Shown: piece after piece, positions 24,627-32,445 of the stretch | Layout: the number at the start of each line of letters is the position of its first letter | Numbering within the stretch: the stretch's first letter is position 1 | Source of the DNA: Caulobacter sp. | GTDB lineage: Bacteria > Pseudomonadota > Alphaproteobacteria > Caulobacterales > Caulobacteraceae | DNA: 35,616 bases | NCBI GenBank assembly: GCA_026225565.1 | Contig: JAMFTA010000005.1 | Location: 1 to 35,616 of the forward strand | Direction: 5' to 3' | Translations under genes and position numbers: made by a program | The notes under the pieces: generated by a model | The model's input: only the letters and a program-made list of their open reading frames with translations | Told to the model about the DNA's origin: nothing | The model's database searches: none

Positions 24627-25442
24627 TCAGAAAAGTTGCGCCACCTTTCCAAGAACAGCGTTAGATTCGACTGCTCTCGATGAACGCGGCGATGACGGAC
24701 GCAATCTTTCCCAATTCCGTTGGGTTGATTGTGCTGGCCACCGCGGAAACGCTAAGGCAAGCTGCGTCAGGCCTTGACCGGGCGGAAGGACGACCCCGAC
24801 GCCGATCGTGCCTGACGCGACGACGCCGCTACTGACGGCAAACCCCTCGCGTCGCGTAATTTCGACGGCTTTCAGAATCCGTTCGGGACGCGCCTTGCCG
24901 TCTGGGAAGAGCTCGAGCCTCAAGGCTTGGGCCGTGACGATACGTTGAACCTCGGAGTCATCGAGCGTGGCCAAGATGGCGAGGCTGCCAGCGCCAACGC
25001 CCAGAGGCAGCCGCTGCCCAACCTCCATGGGCATGGCGCGGAGCGCCGTGGTGCCCTGCGCGCACAGGAGGCAGACCGCATCCCGATCTGAACGCGCCAT
25101 AAGATAGGTGGTTAGACGCGTCTCCCGCGCGATGCGATCGACGGCGTCACGCCAGCGGGTCGGCACTCGCGTTTCTGCGGACGCCGCCAGCCCCAGCTCA
25201 AAGGCCAGAGGTCCCACATAATAACACCGTTCGGCGTGGTCGTATCGGAGCAGGCGTTCCTCGGTAAGGGCCTGCAGGATTCTGAACGCCGTCGATGTGC
25301 TCAGGCCGGCGGCCCCGGCCACACGACTTAGATTGGCTCCCGATCGTTGAATCTGAGCAACCAACCGCACGACATCGATGGCGCGCCGAATGGCCTGGGC
25401 GCCGGTCGTTGTCGTTTGGTCGGCGGCGACTTGACTTCCCAT
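24627..25442 (-). CDS. IclR-family transcriptional regulator, C-terminus apparently frameshifted
   Basis: As read, 271 residues. Residues ~15-75 are the IclR winged helix, with LSRVAGAAGLSTSTAFRILQ as the helix-turn-helix. Residues ~85-240 are the IclR ligand-binding GAF-like domain, with VCLLCAQG, the LPLGVGAGSLAIL motif and GVVASGTIGVGVVL. The ATG at 25442 fits the family; the frame is open 37 codons further upstream through AT-rich promoter sequence that does not look coding. After LALA near 24755 the frame gives unlikely residues, while the neighbouring frame reads SVSAVASTINPTELGKIASV and ends at 24661, an ordinary IclR C-terminus. A one-base indel is therefore likely. It is divergent from the acyl-CoA dehydrogenase operon, its probable target. 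Confidence 0.88.
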   Translation of the reverse strand: MGSQVAADQTTTTGAQAIRRAIDVVRLVAQIQRSGANLSRVAGAAGLSTSTAFRILQALTEERLLRYDHAERCYYVGPLAFELGLAASAETRVPTRWRDAVDRIARETRLTTYLMARSDRDAVCLLCAQGTTALRAMPMEVGQRLPLGVGAGSLAILATLDDSEVQRIVTAQALRLELFPDGKARPERILKAVEITRREGFAVSSGVVASGTIGVGVVLPPGQGLTQLALAFPRWPAQSTQRNWERLRPSSPRSSRAVESNAVLGKVAQLF

Positions 25443-25465
25443 TTGGCGGTAAATTCCACTTATCC

Positions 25466-25484
25466 CACAATATGGCAAATATTG
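25466..25484. promoter_or_regulatory. Candidate IclR operator, CAATAT-N5-ATATTG
   Basis: A perfect 6-base inverted repeat with 5-base spacer (25468-25484), 26 bases from the IclR start and about 91 from the acyl-CoA dehydrogenase start. CACAATATGGCAA at 25466-25478 recurs as CATAATATGGCAA at 25551-25563, 12 bases before the dehydrogenase start. A related CATAATATTGCGG occurs before the aldehyde dehydrogenase gene. Recurrence at the promoters of one functional unit supports a regulator site; assignment to the IclR protein is inference. Confidence 0.55.
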
Positions 25485-25522
25485 CGCCAATCTCTTGACG
25501 AAAAAAGGTGAAAATAGAAAGT

Positions 25523-25540
25523 GCTCAAAGAAAATTGAGC
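25523..25540. promoter_or_regulatory. Inverted repeat GCTCAA-N6-TTGAGC in the dehydrogenase leader
   Basis: Perfect 6-base arms with spacer AGAAAA, 34 bases upstream of the acyl-CoA dehydrogenase start and downstream of a TTGACG hexamer at 25495-25500. It could be a second operator or a small leader hairpin. Confidence 0.4.
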
Positions 25541-25550
25541 CTCCATAGTT

Positions 25551-25563
25551 CATAATATGGCAA
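25551..25563 (+). promoter_or_regulatory. Repeat of the candidate IclR motif, CATAATATGGCAA
   Basis: Identical at 12 of 13 positions to 25466-25478, and 12 bases upstream of the acyl-CoA dehydrogenase ATG. Binding here would cover the promoter or ribosome site. CATAAT within it could also serve as a -10 hexamer. Confidence 0.45.
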
Positions 25564-25574
25564 CGGATAAATAG

Positions 25575-26720
25575 ATGGAATTCGGCTGGACCGAGGCGCA
25601 GCAGGCGGTTCGCGGAAAGGTGTGTTCATTCCTCGATGCCCACCTTCCAAGCCGCTGGGAGCAGATGGCCTGCCTCAGCCCGGGTTCCGAAGCGGTCACC
25701 AACTTCTCGAAAAGCTTCTGTCCGAGCCTTGCCGAGGCGGGACTGCTCATCCCGCATTGGCCGGCCGAGTACGGCGGCGCCGACGCGTCGACGTGGGAGC
25801 ACTTCATTATCGGCGAACAGATGTGGGAAGCGGGTGAGCCGAGAGGGCCGCAATATTACAATGTGAATTGGATCGGGCCGACGATTATGAAGTTCGGCGC
25901 TCCCGAGCAAAAAGAGCTTCATCTAAATCGTATGCGCCAGGGCGATGTCATCTGGTGCCAAGGATTTTCGGAGCCGTCCGGCGGCTCGGACCTGGCGGCG
26001 CTACGCACGAGGGCGGAGCGAAAGGACGACCGCTATTTGATCAATGGCTCGAAGATCTGGACCTCCTACGCCCGGCTCGCGGAGTTTTGCTTTCTCCTAG
26101 CCAGGACCAGTTCTGAACGGCGCGCGATATCGGTTTTCCTTCTGCCGATGGATCGGCCAGGCATCACGGTCCGTCCGATCCAGAGCGTCGTGGGCGATGG
26201 CGACCTGCACGAAGTGTTCTTCGATGACGTCGAGGTTCATGAATCAGAGCGGCTAGGCCCCGAGGGCGGTGGGTGGGAGGTCGTGCGCTATGCGCTCAAC
26301 TTTGAAAGAATCGGCATTCCCCGCTACGCGCTCGCCCTGCGGACACTGCACCGCTCTGTCGCGGCGCTGATCCGCGACGATGGCTTCAGCGAGGCGGTTC
26401 AGGGCGCCGCGGCTTCGGCCTACGCGGCTTGCGAGGCGGCCAGGCTGCTGGTCTATGAAGTTGTCGACCAGCGCGCCCGGAGCAGCCCCTCCACCGGCAT
26501 AACCAGCATGGCCCGCTATGCGATCGTGACCGCGGAACGCGGCGTGGCTGATTTCGTGCTCGATTGGACGCCGCATCTGTTCGCCTCCGACGAGGACCCA
26601 ATGGTCGCCACCCATCATAAGCGAGCGATCGCCGCCGGAATTGCGGTCGGCGCGGCGGAGATCCAACTCAATCTGATTGCGCGCGACATGCTGGGCCTGG
26701 GGGCTTCTCGTGGACTTTGA
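25575..26720 (+). CDS. Acyl-CoA dehydrogenase (large partner of a pair)
   Basis: A 381-residue acyl-CoA dehydrogenase. LAEAGLLIPHWPAEYGG near 53-70 is the N-terminal helical-domain element. The FAD/substrate strand motif FSEPSGGSDLAALRTRA lies near 131-147, followed by INGSKIWTSYA. The C-terminal helical domain follows to GLGASRGL. The reaction is alpha,beta-dehydrogenation of an acyl-CoA with FAD. It overlaps the next dehydrogenase gene by 11 bases. This two-gene layout is typical of heteromeric enzymes such as the FadE pairs that oxidise steroid side-chain or branched acyl-CoAs. It is divergent from the IclR gene. Confidence 0.93.
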   Translation: MEFGWTEAQQAVRGKVCSFLDAHLPSRWEQMACLSPGSEAVTNFSKSFCPSLAEAGLLIPHWPAEYGGADASTWEHFIIGEQMWEAGEPRGPQYYNVNWIGPTIMKFGAPEQKELHLNRMRQGDVIWCQGFSEPSGGSDLAALRTRAERKDDRYLINGSKIWTSYARLAEFCFLLARTSSERRAISVFLLPMDRPGITVRPIQSVVGDGDLHEVFFDDVEVHESERLGPEGGGWEVVRYALNFERIGIPRYALALRTLHRSVAALIRDDGFSEAVQGAAASAYAACEAARLLVYEVVDQRARSSPSTGITSMARYAIVTAERGVADFVLDWTPHLFASDEDPMVATHHKRAIAAGIAVGAAEIQLNLIARDMLGLGASRGL

Positions 26721-27651
26721 GCTTTCATCCGACCAGAAACTTCTACTGACCTCCCTCGAAGGGCTTCTCGATCCGTTTAGAAGCCCGCCCATCGGGGGGC
26801 ATCGCTACGTAGAATATAGCGTCGAGCTTCAAGCGGAGCTGATCAAGAGCGGCTTCCTCGATGTCGCCAGCGAGTCCGGCTACGGATTGCTCGACGCTGC
26901 CCTGCTGGTTGAAGAAATCGCCAGTTGCCCGGTCAGCGTGGAGGTGGCTGCGTCCACCTTGATCTCCCCCCTGATCGGCGGGTTCGGCTCGCCGATCGCG
27001 CTAAGCTGGGGGGTCGACCGGCCGGCCCGCTATTTGAAACAGGCCAAGATCGTATGCTTGTTCCGGCATGACGGCGTGCTCGTCGGGACGCCCGCGCCCG
27101 ACGAGCTCGACCCGATAGAGAGCGTGGTGGCCTATCCTCTCGCGACGTTGAGAGCGGTTCCAAGCGACGCCGTCCACTATACCGGAAACATCGCCGCCAC
27201 TATCCGGCGCCGCGCGCTGATCGGCATCGCCGCCGAGGCCGCGGGCGTGATGCGAGGCGCGCTGCAGCTTACGGTCCAATATGTCAAAGACCGCCAGCAG
27301 TTCGGGCATCCGCTTGGAGATTTTCAGGCTATCCAGCACCGCCTCGCCGAAGACGCCCAGCTCATTCACGCCTGCCGGACCTTGGCGTTCAGGGCCGCCT
27401 ATGAAGACGATGATCGGCACGCGGCGGTCGCGTGCCTGTATGCCCAGGAGGCCATTCGCAAGATCATCTACGATTGCCATCAGTTTTCAGGCGCCATGGG
27501 TTTGACGCTCGAATACCCACTGCATCTTTGGACCTATCGGCTGAAGTATCTGCAGGGCGAAGCCGGCGGCAAGGCTCGGCAAGGTCAGTTGCTTGCGCAG
27601 GAGGTTTGGCGCCCCCAAGCCGCCGCCGACGGGAGGCAAGCCTATGCGTGA
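26710..27651 (+). CDS. Acyl-CoA dehydrogenase-like protein (small partner)
   Basis: A 313-residue, shortened acyl-CoA dehydrogenase homologue, against about 380 for full-length members. The N-terminal [19 protein letters not shown] and the C-terminal FAD-contact motif [20 protein letters not shown] are clear, followed by [18 protein letters not shown], a degenerate form of the family's HGGxGFTxExxLH element. The middle beta-domain is reduced. The GTG at 26710, inside the end of the previous gene, gives the natural N-terminus. Such short partners combine with a large one into an alpha2beta2 enzyme with shared active site. It overlaps the following SnoaL-like gene by 8 bases. Confidence 0.88.
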   Translation: MDFELSSDQKLLLTSLEGLLDPFRSPPIGGHRYVEYSVELQAELIKSGFLDVASESGYGLLDAALLVEEIASCPVSVEVAASTLISPLIGGFGSPIALSWGVDRPARYLKQAKIVCLFRHDGVLVGTPAPDELDPIESVVAYPLATLRAVPSDAVHYTGNIAATIRRRALIGIAAEAAGVMRGALQLTVQYVKDRQQFGHPLGDFQAIQHRLAEDAQLIHACRTLAFRAAYEDDDRHAAVACLYAQEAIRKIIYDCHQFSGAMGLTLEYPLHLWTYRLKYLQGEAGGKARQGQLLAQEVWRPQAAADGRQAYA

Positions 27652-28159
27652 CGAGGACGCCGCGCTGCTGGAACGCTTCCGGATTCGAGAATTGATCGCG
27701 GCCTACGTTGATTCCATCAATCATCGGGATTGGGAAACTTATGCCGATTGCTGGATCGAAAGCGGCAGCTTTCAAATGATCTATGAAAGCGAAGGCGATG
27801 CGGCGCATGAGACTATGATCACGACCGCCAAGCCGGTGAATCTTCGCGCTACCGGGCGCGAAGCGGTGTTGAATCTCGTCGCCGGCTACAACAAGAATCC
27901 ATGGCTGGTGCAGCTTCCCCATGCTGCGGTCGTCGAATTGCATGGGGAGTTGGAAGCAAAATCCAGGCATACCCTGTATATCCGCAGCTACGCCATGACC
28001 CTTATTGGGACGTGCTACGATCGATTTACGAAGTGTAGTGACGGAAAGTGGCGATTTGCGGCGCGGGACTATAGGCCGACCTATTTCGAGTCTGCCCCAC
28101 CCCCTGGACTGGTTACACGTAATCTTCCCGACTCGAATTACCGCAATCTACCTGTGTAA
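27644..28159 (+). CDS. SnoaL-like / nuclear transport factor 2 fold protein
   Basis: A 171-residue protein with the SnoaL-like cone fold. The opening [20 protein letters not shown] and DWETYADCW are characteristic, as is [15 protein letters not shown] in the later strand. Proteins of this fold include hydratases, isomerases and dehydratases acting on small hydrophobic substrates, and many in CoA-linked catabolic clusters have no assigned reaction. The ATG at 27644 follows GGGAGG and overlaps the preceding stop, so it is translationally coupled to the dehydrogenase pair. A hydration or isomerisation step after dehydrogenation is a plausible role. Confidence 0.85.
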   Translation: MRDEDAALLERFRIRELIAAYVDSINHRDWETYADCWIESGSFQMIYESEGDAAHETMITTAKPVNLRATGREAVLNLVAGYNKNPWLVQLPHAAVVELHGELEAKSRHTLYIRSYAMTLIGTCYDRFTKCSDGKWRFAARDYRPTYFESAPPPGLVTRNLPDSNYRNLPV

Positions 28160-28180
28160 CCACAAGCATCAAACGAATTT

Positions 28181-28193
28181 CATAATATTGCGG
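28181..28193 (+). promoter_or_regulatory. Candidate IclR-type site before the aldehyde dehydrogenase gene
   Basis: CATAATATTGCGG, 42-54 bases upstream of the aldehyde dehydrogenase start in the 75-base gap after the SnoaL-like gene. It matches the promoter motif at 25551-25563 in 10 of 13 positions, which suggests the same regulator acts at both places. Confidence 0.4.
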
Positions 28194-28234
28194 CCCCGAT
28201 AATCTGGGCGACCGCATTCATAGGAGGAAGCGAC

Positions 28235-29668
28235 GTGGGCCAAGGCAGCACGGGACCTGACAGCGTGACGATGATCCCGGTATTGAATCCGGCGACCGGC
28301 GAGCAGATCGGCGAAGTTCCTGATTGCGGCGCGGCGGGGGTCGATCGGGTGGTGGCGCGGGCGCGGGCCAGCTTCAATGCCGGAGTGTGGAGCCGGATGC
28401 CGGCGCAAAATCGCGCAAAGATCCTGTGGAAGGTCGCCGAGATCGTCGAACAGCGGCTGGATGAATTGAGCGAGATCGAAGCTTTGGATGTCGGCATGTC
28501 ACGGATGCTGGCGCGAGGCTTCATTTCCACTGGCCTGGAAATGTTCAGGTACTACGCTGGCTGGTGCACCAAGATCCACGGGCAATCGACCGATCTGGTG
28601 ACGGAAGGATGGGGCGGCCCCAATATTGAATATCAGGCCTATACTCAGCTGGAGCCCATTGGCGTCGTCGGCCTGATCATCCCGTGGAACGGCCCGCTGT
28701 TCTGCGCGATGGTCAAGCTGGCGCCGGCCTTGGCCGCGGGCTGTAGCTGTGTGCTGAAATCGGCCGAAGAGGCGCCGCTTTCGATCCAGAAGCTTGAAGG
28801 CATCTTGAGGGAAGCGGGGGTTCCCGATGGGGTCGCCAACATCATCACCGGCTATGGCGAGACCACCGGCGCGGCGATGACCGCCCACCCCGGCATCGAC
28901 AAGATTGCCTTTACCGGCTCGACCGAGGTCGGCAAGCGGATCGTTCAGGCCGCAACCGGCAATCTCAAGCGCATCACCCTGGAATTGGGGGGCAAGTCAC
29001 CCGTCCTGATCTATGACGACGCTGACCTGTCGCAGGCTATTCCTGGCGCGGCCATGGGCATCTTCATGAATTCGGGCCAGAGTTGCACGGCCGGTTCGCG
29101 GATTTTCGCCCAGCGCGGCGTATACGATCAGGTTGTTGAAGGCGTCGCAGCCGCGGCCAAGGCGCTGCGCCTGGGCGCCAGCGACGATCCCAGCGCGGAT
29201 CTGGGACCGCTGATCAGCGCCAAGCAGCGCGAGCGCGTCAAGGCTCTGGTCGAGGACGGACGACGCAACGGCGCCAAGATCGTCGCCGGCGGCAAGGCCC
29301 TCGACCGCCCTGGATTCTTCTTCGAGCCGACGGTGGTCAGTGACGTGCGGTTGGACATGAGTCTCTACCGAGAGGAAATCTTCGGCCCGGTCGTGACGAT
29401 CCTGCCGTTCGACGACGAGGAAGTGGTCATCGCCGAAGCCAACAACACCGAATACGGCCTGGCGGCCGCTGTCTGGACCCGTGACGTCAGCCGGGCGCAC
29501 CGCGTGGCCAGGCGCATGGATGCTGGCGTGGTTTGGGTGAACTGTCAGGTGGTCTTCAATCCAGCCATTCCGTTCGGCGGATTCAAGCAATCAGGCTGGG
29601 GATCCGAATATGGCTGGAAGGGAATAGAGATATATTTGAGATCAAAGTCCATATATGTGCAAATATAA
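28235..29668 (+). CDS. NAD(P)-dependent aldehyde dehydrogenase
   Basis: A 477-residue aldehyde dehydrogenase of normal family length. Catalytic Glu is in LELGGKSP near 250 and the nucleophilic Cys in NSGQSCTAGSR near 284. IIPWNGPLF, which supplies the transition-state Asn, is near 150, GSTEVGK near 230 and EEIFGPVVTI near 385. It starts at a GTG seven bases after a perfect AGGAGG. It would oxidise an aldehyde to the acid, possibly one feeding or leaving the acyl-CoA route of the preceding genes. It is followed by an AT-rich spacer and an SDR on the same strand. Confidence 0.95.
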   Translation: MGQGSTGPDSVTMIPVLNPATGEQIGEVPDCGAAGVDRVVARARASFNAGVWSRMPAQNRAKILWKVAEIVEQRLDELSEIEALDVGMSRMLARGFISTGLEMFRYYAGWCTKIHGQSTDLVTEGWGGPNIEYQAYTQLEPIGVVGLIIPWNGPLFCAMVKLAPALAAGCSCVLKSAEEAPLSIQKLEGILREAGVPDGVANIITGYGETTGAAMTAHPGIDKIAFTGSTEVGKRIVQAATGNLKRITLELGGKSPVLIYDDADLSQAIPGAAMGIFMNSGQSCTAGSRIFAQRGVYDQVVEGVAAAAKALRLGASDDPSADLGPLISAKQRERVKALVEDGRRNGAKIVAGGKALDRPGFFFEPTVVSDVRLDMSLYREEIFGPVVTILPFDDEEVVIAEANNTEYGLAAAVWTRDVSRAHRVARRMDAGVVWVNCQVVFNPAIPFGGFKQSGWGSEYGWKGIEIYLRSKSIYVQI

Positions 29669-29672
29669 CGCT

Positions 29673-29700
29673 ATTTATATTTATTCTTATGAATATAAAT
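29673..29700. repeat. Inverted repeat ATTTATATT-N10-AATATAAAT
   Basis: Perfect 9-base arms around a 10-base spacer, in a markedly AT-rich spacer beginning five bases after the aldehyde dehydrogenase stop and about 95 bases before the SDR start. The arms contain no G or C, so it is a poor RNA terminator; a protein-binding site for the SDR promoter is more likely. Confidence 0.45.
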
Positions 29701-29794
29701 GCACGATGTCGCGCCAATCAGCGAAGAACTCGGCTTCATTATCCACTACTATATTCACTAAAGTCTACCTGAATGCAGGAACGAGGAAAACGAG

Positions 29795-30571
29795 ATGCAA
29801 ATCTTAGTTGATAAGGTCGGTCTGGTGACCGGCGCTGGGCGGGGGTTGGGACGGGCTTGCGTCGACCTCATAGCCCGTGAAGGGGGCAAGGCGGTTGTCG
29901 CCGACCTGAATGAAGAGGGCGGCATGGAAACCGTGGCGCTGATCAAGGCGGCCGGCGGCGAGGCGGCCTTTGTGCGAACCGACGTGTCGAAATCAGCCGA
30001 TGTGCAAAAGATGGTCGATTTTGCGATCGACACATTCGGCCGTCTGGATTTTGCGATCAACAACGCCATGATCCCCCCTCCCTTTGTACCGCTCGCTGAT
30101 CTGAGTGAGGAAGATTGGGATCGCACGATGGCGGTCAATCTAAAGGGCGTGTTCCTGTGCATGAAGTACGAGATCCGGGCGATGCTGAAGCAAGGCGGGG
30201 GCGCCATCGTGAACATAGGCTCGGGCAACGAACATGCTGCGGCGCCCGGCTGTAGCGCCTACATTGCGGCCAAACGCGGTCTGCTTGGCTTAACCGCGGT
30301 GGCGGCGCTCGACTACGGCGACAAGAAAATCCGCGTCAATGCCGTCGGCCCCGGCACGATGGTCACGCCGGCCATGGAGACGGCGCTCGCGGATAATCCG
30401 AAGCACCGGGAATTCCTCGAGAGCCTTGCGCCGATGAAACGCTATTCGGACCCCCATGAAGTCGCCGAAGCGGCGATCTGGCTATGCTCCGACAGGGCCT
30501 CTTTCGTGCTCGGACATACGCTGGTCGCCGACGGCGGCGCGTGCGCGGGCAAGCTGCTCAAACCGGCCTAG
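29795..30571 (+). CDS. SDR family NAD(P)-dependent oxidoreductase
   Basis: A 258-residue classical short-chain dehydrogenase. The cofactor loop is TGAGRGLG near 12-19. The acidic residue after beta-2 is in VADLNEEGG, favouring NAD. The usual NNAG motif reads NNAM. The catalytic Ser in NIGSGNEH lies 13 residues before the Tyr of YIAAK, and the C-terminal ADGG motif is present. It probably interconverts a secondary alcohol and ketone in the same pathway as the aldehyde dehydrogenase. ATG preceded by GAGGAAAACGAG. It is the last intact gene left of the tRNA. Confidence 0.94.
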   Translation: MQILVDKVGLVTGAGRGLGRACVDLIAREGGKAVVADLNEEGGMETVALIKAAGGEAAFVRTDVSKSADVQKMVDFAIDTFGRLDFAINNAMIPPPFVPLADLSEEDWDRTMAVNLKGVFLCMKYEIRAMLKQGGGAIVNIGSGNEHAAAPGCSAYIAAKRGLLGLTAVAALDYGDKKIRVNAVGPGTMVTPAMETALADNPKHREFLESLAPMKRYSDPHEVAEAAIWLCSDRASFVLGHTLVADGGACAGKLLKPA

Positions 30572-30585
30572 TTCACAAAAGCCTA

Positions 30586-31103
30586 TCACGAAGCGAGTCG
30601 GGTGCGCGCGCCGGTCTCGCCATCCTTGAGATACTGGCTGAACAGGGCGGCCACGCTGTGAGGCAGGGCATCGCCGAAGAATGGTGCGCGGTTCTGGGCG
30701 GTCTCGTCGGTCACTTCGGCACTCCGGGGAAGAGATCGCTGTCATACGCGGTGAGCACGGCGTCGAGGTCTTCGGGCGTTGCAATGAGCGCTTTGGCGAG
30801 GTTCGCCTCTTCCCCGGCGAAGGGCGACATCAGATGCGCCGCATCACCGAGGAGGGTTAGGCCGGGCGCACGCTTCCAGCGATCGTCGACCGGCAGCGCG
30901 GAGATGGGCCGAAGGATTGGATCAGCATCGCCATCTGTAACGAGAGCAACAAGTTGCGGCGCCCATCCTTTGAATTGTTCCGCGACATAGGCCAAGCCAG
31001 CTCTCGCATCGCTGAAGTCGATGGCGCTGAACCAGTCTTCCGGCCCATTCAATGCCACGTAGGTGTGTAGCGTCGGGAGGCTTTCACAGCCTCCTGCGGA
31101 CAT
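30586..31103 (-). pseudogene. FAD-dependent monooxygenase, C-terminal remnant with frameshift
   Basis: From 31103 the minus strand encodes VALNGPEDW, then [18 protein letters not shown] near residue 85-102, the second FAD-binding motif of TetX/PHBH-type flavin monooxygenases. The frame ends early at 30711. One extra C in the CCCC at about 30724-30727 would join it to [20 protein letters not shown] in the next frame, ending at 30586-30588 with a normal family C-terminus. The N-terminal FAD-binding half (roughly 200 residues) is missing, and an in-frame TAA lies just upstream. The gene is therefore truncated and frameshifted. It ends 68 bases from the tRNA-Ser gene. Confidence 0.78.
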
Positions 31104-31171
31104 AAGCCGTTTGTTTTAAAAGGATATTAAGGACACCCCCGACCGGCTGCGGATGCCTCTGGACACGTTGC

Positions 31172-31261
31172 TGGCGGAGAGGGTGGGATTCGAACCCACG
31201 ATACCCTCGCGGGTATGCCGCATTTCGAGTGCGGTGCATTCGACCACTCTGCCACCTCTCC
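31172..31261 (-). tRNA. tRNA-Ser (anticodon CGA)
   Basis: A 90-base class II tRNA including an encoded CCA end. The acceptor stem pairs GGAGAGG with CCTCTCC, with discriminator G and then CCA at 31174-31172. The anticodon loop reads ACTCGAAAT with anticodon CGA, decoding UCG. A long variable arm and the T-loop GGTTCGAATCC are present. Its 3' end faces the decayed monooxygenase and the accessory region to the left. Confidence 0.97.
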
Positions 31262-31395
31262 GGAGGTTCGAGCGCCAGGAAAAAACGCGCCGAGATCGAG
31301 GGCGCGATCCATAGCGGCGGCGGACCGGCTCTGCAAGCCTTGGCCGCGCATCGTTGGTCCAGGAAGATCGTCCGGGCCGCCCGTGGTTTGGGGCG

Positions 31396-32325
31396 TCAGG
31401 CGAAGCTGCGCCAATCGTGCGCCGCCAGGGTTTCGAACAGGGCGCGCAAATCCTTCGCCAACCGGTCGAAGCCCGGGTGCGGCTCCAGGGTCTGCTCGTT
31501 CAGATAAAGCGCGCGGTTCAGCTCGATCTGCAGGGCGTGCACCCCCTTGGCCGGGCGGCCGTAGAACTCGGTGGTGTAGCCGCCGGCGTAGGGGGCGTTG
31601 CGCGCCACCCGATAACCGCGCTGCTGCAAGGCGCGTTCGACCAGGCCGATGATCCCCGCCGCGCAGGAGGCGCCGAAACGATCGCCCAGCACCATGTCCG
31701 GGCCGCCTTGTGGCGAATCGCCGCCGGCGGCTGCCGCAGGCATGGAGTGCCAGTCGATCAAGACCGCCAGTCCGTCGCGGGCTTTCGCGGCGGCGATCAA
31801 ACCGACCAGCGCCTGGTGATAGGGGCGATGCACCGTATCGATGCGGCGGCGGGCGTCGGAGAACATCAGTTTGCCACGATAGATCTCCTGCCCTTCGGCC
31901 ACGACCCGGGCGATGGAGCCCAGGCCCGCCGCCACCCGGGCGGTGCGGGCGTCGGCATAGGCGGGAAGCTTGTCCTCGAACATGCCCTGGTCGAGCTCAT
32001 AGGGCTCGCGGTTCACATCGATATAGGCGCGGGCATAGCGGGCGCTGAGCAGGGGAATGCCGAAGTCAGGCGCCCCGCGCACAAGCTCGTCGACAAAGGC
32101 GTCCTCGGATTTGCGGATGGCGTCGGCGTCCAGCACCGCCGCCCGCATCATGTCGATGGGATAGAGGCGGCCCGAGTGGGGCGAGGCGAACACCAGAGGG
32201 GCGAGCGGGATCGCCCCCTCCGTCGGGTTCAGGATTTGGAATGCCGCCCCGCCGGCGTCGGTCGATCCGAACGGGGTTTCCGCCTCCGCAAACGGCGGAT
32301 CGGGGGGCTGGTCGCGGGCGCTCAT
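31396..32325 (-). CDS. N-formylglutamate amidohydrolase family protein
   Basis: A 309-residue zinc amidohydrolase-type protein of the N-formylglutamate amidohydrolase (FGase) family. LVFASPHSGRLYP near 43-55 gives the first metal His, SEDAFVDEL near 74-82 a metal acid, and IDWHSMP near 190-196 a further candidate His; YIDVNREPYELD is characteristic. FGase hydrolyses N-formyl-L-glutamate in histidine breakdown, but no hut genes are here, and Caulobacterales often keep such a stand-alone copy. ATG start. It is divergent from cpdR and belongs to the housekeeping side of the window. Confidence 0.9.
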   Translation of the reverse strand: MSARDQPPDPPFAEAETPFGSTDAGGAAFQILNPTEGAIPLAPLVFASPHSGRLYPIDMMRAAVLDADAIRKSEDAFVDELVRGAPDFGIPLLSARYARAYIDVNREPYELDQGMFEDKLPAYADARTARVAAGLGSIARVVAEGQEIYRGKLMFSDARRRIDTVHRPYHQALVGLIAAAKARDGLAVLIDWHSMPAAAAGGDSPQGGPDMVLGDRFGASCAAGIIGLVERALQQRGYRVARNAPYAGGYTTEFYGRPAKGVHALQIELNRALYLNEQTLEPHPGFDRLAKDLRALFETLAAHDWRSFA

Positions 32326-32382
32326 CGGCGACTATTCCCGCGCGAAAGGTCTAGGGTCAACGACGCTGGCGCCCCATTTCAG

Positions 32383-32397
32383 TTTAGGGCGGGTTTA
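32383..32397 (+). promoter_or_regulatory. Possible CtrA-like site, TTTA-N7-TTTA, upstream of cpdR
   Basis: Two TTTA half-sites separated by exactly seven bases (spacer GGGCGGG), 25-49 bases upstream of the two possible cpdR starts. The CtrA consensus in Caulobacter is TTAA-N7-TTAA, so six of eight positions match. The spacing is exact but the match is imperfect, so this is a suggestion only. Confidence 0.3.
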
Positions 32398-32445
32398 CCA
32401 TCGTTGTGTAGGGTTCAGAATATGGAAGAGATTCTTCAAAAGCCC

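Noticed and set aside
31127-31414. 95-codon minus-strand frame with EWSNAPHSKCGIPARVSWVRIPPS
   Set aside because: This is the well-known spurious translation of a serine tRNA gene, not a protein.
31354-32445. Long plus-strand frame continuous with cpdR, which would give a 483-residue fusion
   Set aside because: The part before 32422 is antisense to the N-formylglutamate amidohydrolase gene and has no domain; only the receiver domain at the end is real.
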